From assembly GCA_946406585.1 (NCBI GenBank), contig CAMJLI010000135.1, positions 1-5,773 on the forward strand: a stretch of 5,773 bases of DNA, in the 5' to 3' direction. Shown in pieces: positions 1 to 5,719 of the stretch (position 1 is its first letter; the number at the start of each line of letters is the position of its first letter). The DNA comes from an uncultured Prevotellaceae bacterium. GTDB taxonomy: Bacteria > Bacteroidota > Bacteroidia > Bacteroidales > Bacteroidaceae. Under the pieces are notes generated by a model, which was not told the DNA's origin, made no database searches, and saw only the letters and a list, made by a program, of their open reading frames with translations. Both the position numbers and the translations under genes were made by a program.

Positions 1-275
1 ATGATGAGGAAGTCGATGATGTTTTGAATGAATGCGCCATATTTCAGAACGGCTCCTGCAATAGGCTCTCCACCATCCACGGCGGGTATCATCATCTTGT
101 ATTCCAGACCAGAGAGGTCGACACCACCTGTAAGCATGCCGATAAATGGCATGAGAACGTCGTCTACCAAAGATGTGACAATCTTGCCGAACGCACCACC
201 GATGATCACACCGACAGCCATGTCCATCACATTGCCCTTCATGGCAAATTCTTTGAATTCTTTAATAAATCCCAT
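1..275 (-). CDS. mscL: Large-conductance mechanosensitive channel MscL (N-terminal part, truncated by window edge)
   Basis: MscL is a homopentameric inner-membrane pore that opens under membrane tension and releases solutes during hypo-osmotic shock. The visible 91 codons align residue for residue at the N-terminus with what I recall of E. coli MscL: the amphipathic helix [16 protein letters not shown] (1-16), then the pore-lining first transmembrane helix with [16 protein letters not shown] (18-33), including the gate residues Gly22, Val23 and Gly26. Residues 41-50 ([10 protein letters not shown]) end TM1, 51-78 form the periplasmic loop, and [13 protein letters not shown] (79-91) begins TM2. 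The family is usually about 135-145 residues, so the rest of TM2 and the cytoplasmic bundle lie beyond base 1. The start is the ATG at 275-273, the one that gives the conserved N-terminus; there is no Shine-Dalgarno sequence, as usual in Bacteroidetes. It is divergent from gap. Identification is very secure. Confidence 0.96.
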   Translation of the reverse strand, partial: MGFIKEFKEFAMKGNVMDMAVGVIIGGAFGKIVTSLVDDVLMPFIGMLTGGVDLSGLEYKMMIPAVDGGEPIAGAVLKYGAFIQNIIDFLI

Positions 276-453
276 AATGTTGATATTTTTAATGAATTAA
301 TAATGTGAAACATTCGTATTGTAGAGACTTGACAACAATAGTCATCCTTATTTTGTCATGTTCATTTTGCAATCTTACATTTCCAATCTCAAAAACTACA
401 TTTTTTAAGTTTCCAATCAACGATTTTTATTTTATTAATACTCAATCGTGATG

Positions 454-461
454 CAAAATTA
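454..461 (-). promoter_or_regulatory. Putative mscL promoter, -7 box TAATTTTG
   Basis: Read on the minus strand, 461-454 is TAATTTTG, an exact match to the Bacteroidetes primary-sigma -7 consensus TAnnTTTG, and it is followed by CA as in many Bacteroidales promoters. No good -33 TTTG lies 19-21 bases upstream; the nearest TTTG is 24 bases away. Transcription would start near 448 and leave a leader of about 170 nt before the mscL ATG at 275. The long leader and weak -33 element make this a moderate call. Confidence 0.45.
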
Positions 462-473
462 GAAAAAAAATTG

Positions 474-481
474 TAACTTTG
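474..481 (+). promoter_or_regulatory. Putative gap promoter, -7 box TAACTTTG
   Basis: TAACTTTG followed by CA matches the Bacteroidetes -7 consensus TAnnTTTG exactly. At the expected 20-base spacing the -33 position (450-453, GATG) is poor, so the call rests mainly on the -7 box. The predicted start site is near 487, giving an A-rich leader of about 120 nt before the gap ATG at 609. The region immediately before the ATG is AT-rich without a Shine-Dalgarno sequence, consistent with strongly expressed Bacteroidetes genes. Confidence 0.6.
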
Positions 482-608
482 CACGCAAATAAGAAAAAAA
501 ATGCACCTGTAAGTAAAATTTTTGAATGTTTCAACTTTTTTCATCAAGGTGATTAGGAATTAAAAGATTTCAAGTGATATTTCCAACCTTTATTAATAAA
601 TTACAAAA

Positions 609-1676
609 ATGATTAAAATTGCTATTAACGGTTTCGGTCGTATTGGCCGTCTCGCATTCCGCCAAATGTTTGAGGCTGATGGTTATGAAGTAGTCGCTAT
701 CAACGACTTGACAAGCCCTAAAATGCTTGCTCACTTGCTGAAGTATGACACCGCTCAGGGTGGTTTCGCCGGCAAGTTCGGAGAAGGCAAGCACACTGTG
801 TCTTTCAAAGACGCTGAAGTGGCTGAAGATGGCAAAACCGTAACTGCTCCTGGTTCAATCACCGTGGATGGTAAAGAAATCACCATCTATGCCAAGCCAA
901 ATGCTGCTGAGCTTCCTTGGGGTGAACTCGGTGTTGACGTAGTGCTCGAGTGCACAGGATTCTATACTTCAAAGGCTAAGGCTTCTGCTCATATCGAGGC
1001 TGGTGCCAAGAAGGTGGTTATCTCCGCTCCTGCTGGAAAAGACCTTCCAACCATCGTTTACAACGTGAACCACAAGACCCTTACTCCAGAAGACACCGTG
1101 ATCTCTGCTGCTTCTTGCACAACAAACTGCTTGGCTCCTATGGCTGCAGCTCTGAATGCTTATGCTCCTATCGTATCGGGTATCATGTCGACAATTCACG
1201 CTTACACTGGCGACCAGATGATTCTCGACGGCCCACAGCGCAAGGGTGACCTCCGCCGTTCACGTGCAGGTGCTCAGAACATCGTTCCCAACTCAACTGG
1301 TGCTGCAAAGGCTATTGGTCTCGTAATTCCTGAACTCAACGGCAAACTCATCGGTTCTGCTCAGCGCGTTCCTACACCTACAGGCTCAACCACTATCCTC
1401 ATCGCTGTCGTGAAGGGCAAGGATGTTACCATCGAGGGCATCAACGCTGCAATGAAGGCTGCTGCAAATGAGTCTTATGGCTACAACGAGGATCAAATCG
1501 TTTCTTCCGACATCATCGGTATGAAGTTCGGCTCACTCTTCGATGCAACACAGACCATGGTATCCAAGATTGACGACGACACCTATCAGGTGCAAGTTGT
1601 TTCTTGGTATGACAATGAGAATTCTTACACTTCTCAGATGGTTCGTACCATCAAGTATCTCGCTGAACTCAAATAA
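609..1676 (+). CDS. gap: Type I glyceraldehyde-3-phosphate dehydrogenase
   Basis: This cytoplasmic glycolytic enzyme oxidises and phosphorylates glyceraldehyde 3-phosphate to 1,3-bisphosphoglycerate using NAD+. The Rossmann motif NGFGRIGR lies at residues 7-14. Asp33 in AINDL (30-34) corresponds to the acidic residue that binds the adenosine ribose and favours NAD over NADP. The catalytic site is [12 protein letters not shown] (167-178) with nucleophile Cys170, and the general base is His197 in [15 protein letters not shown] (333-340) is the C-terminal nicotinamide-contacting segment. At 355 residues it is about 20 longer than usual; the extra length lies around residues 60-85, before the catalytic domain. 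Several motifs ([27 protein letters not shown]) differ from the E. coli and Bacteroides fragilis type and resemble clostridial enzymes as I remember them. All arginine codons I checked are CGT or CGC, unlike the AGG/CGG-containing miaA next door, which fits high expression. It is probably monocistronic, given its own promoter and terminator. Confidence 0.98.
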   Translation: MIKIAINGFGRIGRLAFRQMFEADGYEVVAINDLTSPKMLAHLLKYDTAQGGFAGKFGEGKHTVSFKDAEVAEDGKTVTAPGSITVDGKEITIYAKPNAAELPWGELGVDVVLECTGFYTSKAKASAHIEAGAKKVVISAPAGKDLPTIVYNVNHKTLTPEDTVISAASCTTNCLAPMAAALNAYAPIVSGIMSTIHAYTGDQMILDGPQRKGDLRRSRAGAQNIVPNSTGAAKAIGLVIPELNGKLIGSAQRVPTPTGSTTILIAVVKGKDVTIEGINAAMKAAANESYGYNEDQIVSSDIIGMKFGSLFDATQTMVSKIDDDTYQVQVVSWYDNENSYTSQMVRTIKYLAELK

Positions 1677-1701
1677 AACAATTTCAGTTTCAATAATAAT
1701 T

Positions 1702-1733
1702 AGCCGCTCGGTATTGCCGAACGGCTTTTTTTT
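1702..1733 (+). terminator. Rho-independent terminator of gap
   Basis: The arms AGCCGCTCGG (1702-1711) and CCGAACGGCT (1717-1726) pair over 10 positions with a single C-A mismatch around a 5-base loop, and an uninterrupted run of eight T residues follows (1726-1733). It sits 26 bases after the gap stop codon, in the position and form of a classical intrinsic terminator. Confidence 0.93.
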
Positions 1734-1743
1734 GCTATTTTTG
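1713..1743 (+). promoter_or_regulatory. Putative promoter of the miaA-lipid kinase operon
   Basis: TATTTTTG at 1736-1743 matches the Bacteroidetes -7 consensus TAnnTTTG exactly. ATTG at 1713-1716 is a three-of-four match to the -33 TTTG, with a 19-base spacer, which is in the normal range. The -33 element lies in the loop of the gap terminator and the spacer covers its right arm and T tract. Transcription would start near 1750, giving a leader of about 73 nt to the preferred miaA start at 1823. Confidence 0.6.
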
Positions 1744-1822
1744 TAGCCGTTAAGTAGGTGGGCGATAATTCCATGCCTCACTTCACTCTTGATATGTGTC
1801 AAATTTTATCGTATGCCTTGCC

Positions 1823-2755
1823 ATGAGTAAGATGATAACAATTCTCGGTCCAACCGCCAGCGGAAAAACCAAGTTGGCGGCAGCCCTCGCAGCTGACATA
1901 GGGGCTGAAATCATCAGTGCTGACAGCAGGCAGGTATATCGGCGGATGGACATAGGGACAGGAAAAGACCTGGAAGACTATGTGGTGAATGGCAAAACCA
2001 TACCATGCCATCTCGTTGACATCTGCGAACCTGGCACACGATACAACCTGTTTGAGTATCAGAGGGACTTCCTCGAAGCCTACGAAGACATCACTCAAAG
2101 GGGTGTGAACGTCATACTGTGTGGAGGGACTGGGCTATATCTTGAATCAGTTCTTGGAGGATACCATCTTTCGCCTGTGCCGCAAAACGACAAATTGAGG
2201 CAGCAGTTGGCAGACAAGTCGCTTGAAGAGCTCACAACCATGCTTGAAGACTTGAAGAGACGCAACGGGAGCAACATGCACAACAAGACTGATGTGGACA
2301 CGGCACAAAGAGCTATAAGGGCAATAGAAATAGAACAATACAACCTGAACAATCCCGTGCCCGACAGAGTGTTCCCGCAAATCGATTCTCTCATCATAGG
2401 GGTGGACATACCAAGGGAGGAGCGAAGACAGCGGATTACCGCAAGGCTGGAAGAGAGGATGAATAATGGCATGGTGGAAGAGGTGAAGGCACTTCTTGAT
2501 AGTGGGATACCACCGGAAAACCTAATATACTATGGCTTGGAATACAAGTTCGTTACAGAGTATGTCACGGGAATGAAAAGTCGTGAGGAAATGTTGCGGC
2601 AATTGGAAATAGCCATACACCAGTTCGCCAAAAGGCAAATGACATGGTTCAGGGGCATGGAGAGAAAAGGGTTTGTCATTCACTGGGTGGATGCCTTGAA
2701 ACCCATGAATGAAAAAATCCTTATCATAAAGGAAATGATCAAAAACGATATTTAG
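1823..2755 (+). CDS. miaA: tRNA dimethylallyltransferase (Bacteroidetes divergent MiaA type)
   Basis: MiaA transfers a dimethylallyl group from dimethylallyl diphosphate to N6 of adenine 37 in tRNAs that read UNN codons, which supports reading accuracy. The 310-residue product has the P-loop GPTASGKT (9-16), SADSRQVY (32-39) with the probable catalytic base Asp34, and CGGTGLYLES (100-109) with the conserved Thr103. It also has the helix RAIRAIEIE after DVDTAQ, YYGLEYKF in place of the canonical IGYKE segment, and HQFAKRQMTWFRGM near the C-terminus. IGTGKDLEDY replaces the usual IGTAKP segment; I associate this variant with the second of two MiaA paralogues found in Bacteroides (from memory). 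I chose the ATG at 1823 because it puts three residues before MITILGP; a GTG at 1796 in frame would add nine residues, and ATG 1832 is also possible. It is cotranscribed with the lipid kinase 17 nt downstream. Confidence 0.93.
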   Translation: MSKMITILGPTASGKTKLAAALAADIGAEIISADSRQVYRRMDIGTGKDLEDYVVNGKTIPCHLVDICEPGTRYNLFEYQRDFLEAYEDITQRGVNVILCGGTGLYLESVLGGYHLSPVPQNDKLRQQLADKSLEELTTMLEDLKRRNGSNMHNKTDVDTAQRAIRAIEIEQYNLNNPVPDRVFPQIDSLIIGVDIPREERRQRITARLEERMNNGMVEEVKALLDSGIPPENLIYYGLEYKFVTEYVTGMKSREEMLRQLEIAIHQFAKRQMTWFRGMERKGFVIHWVDALKPMNEKILIIKEMIKNDI

Positions 2756-2772
2756 AACTCATCTGACATATT

Positions 2773-3708
2773 ATGCCATCAGACAACAGCAACAAGTGGG
2801 GTATTGTTTTTTGCCCGAAAAGTGGTGCTTTCAGACCAAAATCCAAATGGGAAAAAGTGGAGAAGTGTCTGAAAGACAGAGGAGTCGACTATGACTTCGT
2901 ACAGAGCGAGAATTCCAACAGTGTAGACCGGTTGGTCAAAATGATGATCAACAATGGATACAAGACATTGGTTGTCGTGGGAGGTGATTCTGCTCTCAAC
3001 GATGCCATCAACTGTCTCATGCAATTTCCTAAAGATGTGAGGGAGTCCATCTCGTTGGGGGTGATTCCCAATGGACTGATGAACGACTTCACGCATTTCT
3101 GGGGCATACAGGAAAATGAGCTGGAACGGTGCGTAGACATCATAATGAAAAAAAGGGTGAGAAAGGTGGACCTGGGGTGCATTCGCTATACAAACGAGAA
3201 GAATGAGCGATGCCACAGATATTTCCTTAATTGCCTCTGTATTGGCCTGGTGGCATCGGTTATAAGGCAACGAAGGCGCTCAAGCGGTGCTTTTGGATGG
3301 CGTAAGCTGGCCTTCATACCATCATCTCTGCTGATGATTTTCCAGCGCCTTGAATATAAAATGCGATTGAAAATAGATACAGAGGTCATCGACAGAAAGG
3401 TGATGACTGTATGTGTAGGAAATGCACAAGGTTATGGCTTCACACCCAATGCGGTGCCTTACAATGGGTTGCTCGATGTCTCTGTGGTGTATCATCCTGA
3501 GGTGGCTCAACTGATAGAAGGATTCTATCTGCTCTATAGTGGCAAGATCCTAAACCATAGAAGTGTGCATCCTTATCGTACAAGGGAGATTATTGTAGAC
3601 AAGGCGGAGCGGGCGCTTGTCGGTATCGACGGACGCATTATGAACACCCCTGTTGGGCCGTTTCGTATCAGTGTTGAGCAGGAGGTGCTTAATTTCATAA
3701 TTCCTTGA
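2773..3708 (+). CDS. Diacylglycerol kinase-family lipid kinase (YegS/DgkB-like)
   Basis: A 311-residue protein of the soluble or membrane-peripheral diacylglycerol/lipid kinase superfamily (DAGK catalytic domain), whose members phosphorylate diacylglycerol or related lipids with ATP. Visible landmarks are the N-terminal strand WGIVFCPKSG (9-18), the nucleotide-loop equivalent VVVGGDSALND (67-77), VIPNGLMNDF (97-106) in place of the usual P-G-T-x-N-D-F motif, the second-domain strand MTVCVGNAQGYG (211-222), and GIDGR (284-288), matching the conserved C-terminal DG element. There are no convincing transmembrane helices. Two motif positions are unusual: the fourth residue of GGDG is Ser73, and the G-T of the second motif is G-L. 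The substrate cannot be told from sequence. It begins 17 nt after the miaA stop without its own promoter, so it is probably the second gene of that operon. ATG 2773 is the first start and leads directly into the domain. Confidence 0.85.
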   Translation: MPSDNSNKWGIVFCPKSGAFRPKSKWEKVEKCLKDRGVDYDFVQSENSNSVDRLVKMMINNGYKTLVVVGGDSALNDAINCLMQFPKDVRESISLGVIPNGLMNDFTHFWGIQENELERCVDIIMKKRVRKVDLGCIRYTNEKNERCHRYFLNCLCIGLVASVIRQRRRSSGAFGWRKLAFIPSSLLMIFQRLEYKMRLKIDTEVIDRKVMTVCVGNAQGYGFTPNAVPYNGLLDVSVVYHPEVAQLIEGFYLLYSGKILNHRSVHPYRTREIIVDKAERALVGIDGRIMNTPVGPFRISVEQEVLNFIIP

Positions 3709-3731
3709 TTCCATCCAACTATTGGTGCTTG

Positions 3732-3766
3732 TGTCAGAAACAAGAATGGATGGTGTTCTTGTGACA
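3732..3766. other. Stem-loop in the convergent intergenic region
   Basis: ACAAGAA (3740-3746) and TTCTTGT (3756-3762) form a perfect 7-bp stem with a 9-base loop. It extends through TGTC (3732-3735) and GACA (3763-3766) if four bases (3736-3739) bulge out. No T tract follows on the plus strand, so it is not a classical terminator for the lipid kinase gene. It could protect the 3' end of that transcript or help termination with the neighbouring hairpin. An alternative pairing, CTTGT with ACAAG (plus CCATCC with GGATGG outside), uses the same bases. Confidence 0.5.
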
Positions 3767-3770
3767 TGAC

Positions 3771-3808
3771 AAACAAAAAACTCCCCATTCAAATTCTTGA
3801 GTGGGGAG
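3771..3808 (-). terminator. Rho-independent terminator of the etf-acyl-CoA dehydrogenase operon
   Basis: The arms at 3781-3792 and 3797-3808 pair over 12 positions with one wobble or mismatch, around a 4-base loop. On the minus strand the hairpin begins CTCCCCACTCAA and is followed by TTTTTTGTTT. It lies 22 bases past the acyl-CoA dehydrogenase stop codon. On the plus strand the same hairpin has no trailing T run (CTTGTTG follows), so it should act mainly for the minus-strand operon. Confidence 0.9.
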
Positions 3809-3830
3809 CTTGTTGTAACGATGTATATGG

Positions 3831-5540
3831 CTATGCGCGATACGACTCCAAGTCTTCTGCCTTGAAGTTCTTGATGAAATGATAATGGCCACAGCACTCT
3901 GCTTCGGCATGGCGAACATATACTTGGGCACTTTTGGCGAATAGTTCAGGAGCGCGTGTTGCATCGTCGATGATCAATAGCGACATGATGATGTCGGCTG
4001 TCATCTCATAAAGACGACGAGCAACAAAGTCTGTTTTTTCCTGGTTGTTTTCTGTCTTGACTTCACCAAGCACTTCCTCGTATTGTGGAACAAGGGCGGC
4101 AACACGGTCCTTCAATGGCTTCATTTCCTCTGACACTTCTCCTTCTAGCATCTCCTTGATGATGGAAAGGTATGTGCCGTTGGTGATGTAGCGTTGTGCT
4201 GCAACCACTTGCAATTGTGTGGTGCCTTCATAAATGGAGAAGATGCGGGCATCACGATACAGACGCTGGCTCTTGTATTCCATGATGAAGCCAGAACCAC
4301 CATGTATGGAAATGGCATCGTATGCGTTCTGATTGGCATATTCTGAGTTCATGCCCTTGGCCAAGGGTGTGAAGGCATCAGCTAGGCGGGTGTATTTCTT
4401 GAGTTCCTGCCTCTCTTCGGCCGTGAGTTGCTTCGTCTCACGCTGAATGTCCTCCAATGCTTTGTATATGTCCACATAACGAGCTGTCTGATAGAGCAGC
4501 GAACGACCAGCATCAAGCTTTGCCTTCATTCGTGAGAGCATGTCGTAGACTGCGGGGAAGCCAATGATTTTTTGTCCGAATTGTGCTCTTTCCTTGGCAT
4601 ATTTCAGACCTTCGTTGTATGCCTCTTGCTCCACGCCCACGCTCTGTGCGGCAATGCCCAAACGGGCACCATTCATCAGTGCCATCACATATTTGATGAG
4701 GCCCAGGCGGGTGCTGCCGCAAAGTTCGGCTTTTGCATTCTTGTATGTCAATTCGCATGTTGGGGAACCATGAATGCCGAGCTTGTGCTCGATGTGGCGA
4801 ACGTCCACTCCACCATTGCGCTTGTCGTAGATGAACATCGACAAGCCTCGTCCATCGCGTGTGCCTTCTTCTGAACGTGCAAGGACAAGGTGTATGTCGC
4901 TGTCGCCGTTGGTGATGAAACGCTTCACGCCGTTAAGACGCCAGCAGTTCTCCTTCTCGTCAAAGGTGGCTTTGAGCATCACGCGCTGCAGGTCGCTGCC
5001 TGCATCTGGCTCGGTGAGGTCCATCGACATGGTCTCGCCTGCACATACGCGGGGAATGTATTTCTGGCGTTGTTCTTCAGAGCCAAACTCATACAAGGTG
5101 TCGATGCATGACTGGAGGCTCCAGATGTTTTGGAAACCGGCATCGGCTGCCGAAATCACCTCGCTCAGCATGGAGAAGGTCACGTTGGGCAGGTTCAGGC
5201 CGCCATAACGACGGGGCATGGACACGCCATGAAGGCCGGCCTTGCGGGTGGCTTCTATGTTTTCAAATGTCTTTGAGGCGTATATCATGCGCCCATTTTC
5301 CAAATGAGGACCTTCAAGATCCACCGACTCTGAGTTGGGCTCCAAGATGTTGGCTGCCACGTCGCCTGTGATGTCGAGGATGCGCTTGTAATTCTCGATG
5401 GCATCCTCGTAGTCGATGGGAGCATCCGGATATGTTGCTGCATCAGCATAATTGCGCTCCTTCAAATCGACGATGCGCTTCATCAATGGATGGTTAAGAT
5501 GGAAACCAATCTCTGGGTGGTCACTATAATAGTTTGCCAT
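3831..5540 (-). CDS. Large acyl-CoA dehydrogenase (DmdC/FadE-like, with C-terminal extension)
   Basis: A 569-residue FAD enzyme predicted to introduce the alpha-beta double bond into an acyl-CoA thioester and pass electrons to EtfAB. An N-terminal helical domain (about 1-165) is followed by a middle beta-domain with the FAD/substrate motif DLTEPDAGSD (174-183) and RFITNGD (207-213). The C-terminal helical domain has ARLGIAAQSVG (292-302), ERAQFGQKI (317-325) and IHGGSGF (412-418). Glu438 in IYEGTTQLQ (436-444) is the expected catalytic base. An extra region of about 120 residues after 450 is typical of the bacterial long form (about 570-600 residues) that includes DmdC-type enzymes. Chain length and substrate cannot be read from the sequence. 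The start ATG at 5540 is 5 nt after the small-protein stop, so it is the promoter-distal gene of the etf operon, which is closed by the terminator at 3771-3808. No membrane segments are visible. Confidence 0.95.
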   Translation of the reverse strand: MANYYSDHPEIGFHLNHPLMKRIVDLKERNYADAATYPDAPIDYEDAIENYKRILDITGDVAANILEPNSESVDLEGPHLENGRMIYASKTFENIEATRKAGLHGVSMPRRYGGLNLPNVTFSMLSEVISAADAGFQNIWSLQSCIDTLYEFGSEEQRQKYIPRVCAGETMSMDLTEPDAGSDLQRVMLKATFDEKENCWRLNGVKRFITNGDSDIHLVLARSEEGTRDGRGLSMFIYDKRNGGVDVRHIEHKLGIHGSPTCELTYKNAKAELCGSTRLGLIKYVMALMNGARLGIAAQSVGVEQEAYNEGLKYAKERAQFGQKIIGFPAVYDMLSRMKAKLDAGRSLLYQTARYVDIYKALEDIQRETKQLTAEERQELKKYTRLADAFTPLAKGMNSEYANQNAYDAISIHGGSGFIMEYKSQRLYRDARIFSIYEGTTQLQVVAAQRYITNGTYLSIIKEMLEGEVSEEMKPLKDRVAALVPQYEEVLGEVKTENNQEKTDFVARRLYEMTADIIMSLLIIDDATRAPELFAKSAQVYVRHAEAECCGHYHFIKNFKAEDLESYRA

Positions 5541-5545
5541 AATTC

Positions 5546-5719
5546 TTATTTTTTATTGACGAAGTCTTTGAAGGTGTCGTAAAAACGTATTGCAAAGAAG
5601 ATTGCAAACACCTCATCCAATATTCTGCGCCACAATGCATGGTCGGTTCTCAGTGAGAAATACATCAAGACCACAACGCATGCAGCACAGAGAATCATGT
5701 ATACGACTTCTTTTTTCAT
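5546..5719 (-). CDS. Small predicted membrane protein between etfA and acyl-CoA dehydrogenase
   Basis: A 57-codon open reading frame fills the gap between etfA and the acyl-CoA dehydrogenase gene. Its ATG (5719-5717) directly abuts the etfA TAA and its TAA ends 5 nt before the next ATG, an arrangement typical of translationally coupled operon genes. After the short charged start MKKE comes one hydrophobic segment, VVYMILCAACVVVLMYFSL (5-23). A cationic stretch with RTDHALWRR (24-32) follows, then a second, amphipathic and moderately hydrophobic segment VFAIFFAIRFYDTF (37-50), ending in KDFVNKK. I do not recognise a family. Topology is probably one transmembrane helix with the C-terminal part at the membrane surface; positive charge on both sides leaves orientation open. 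The tight packing supports a real gene, but its function is unknown; assistance to ETF or the dehydrogenase at the membrane is only a guess from position. Confidence 0.75.
   Translation of the reverse strand: MKKEVVYMILCAACVVVLMYFSLRTDHALWRRILDEVFAIFFAIRFYDTFKDFVNKK

Larger units (their letters stand above)
276..608. other. Divergent mscL-gap intergenic region (no gene)
   Basis: This 333-base AT-rich stretch holds no credible coding sequence on either strand. It contains two oppositely directed -7 boxes near its middle (454-461 minus, 474-481 plus), so both genes would have long leaders: roughly 120 nt for gap and roughly 170 nt for mscL. A weak short inverted repeat TTGAA-tgt-TTCAA lies in the gap leader. 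Three copies of the 9-mer TTTSCAATC (S = G or C) occur at 366-374, 380-388 and 410-418 in the presumed mscL leader. I recognise no riboswitch and no small RNA gene. Confidence 0.7.

Noticed and set aside
24..308. Two overlapping plus-strand reading frames of 90-94 codons near the left end
   Set aside because: They are antisense to mscL, whose minus-strand product matches the family across its whole visible length; their own sequences look like no protein family and are rich in His/Thr/Ile shadow composition.
370..377. Minus-strand TAAGATTG as an alternative mscL promoter
   Set aside because: One mismatch to TAnnTTTG and no -33 TTTG at 19-21 bases; the exact match at 461-454 is better.
504..551. 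CACCT/AGGTG pairing in the gap leader as a possible structured regulatory element
   Set aside because: Only 5 bp closing a loop of nearly 40 AT-rich bases; too weak to call a riboswitch or attenuator.
2095..2472. 125-codon minus-strand frame opposite miaA, rich in Ser, Leu and Cys
   Set aside because: Composition is what the reverse complement of the miaA frame gives; there is no start context, no neighbour in operon arrangement and no recognisable family.
2779..3270. 163-codon minus-strand frame opposite the lipid kinase gene
   Set aside because: It is the complement of a well-supported coding frame, has no promoter or recognisable motif, and shows no domain-like composition.
4831..5208. 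125-codon plus-strand frame inside the acyl-CoA dehydrogenase gene
   Set aside because: Antisense shadow of a full-length, motif-complete dehydrogenase; no independent evidence.
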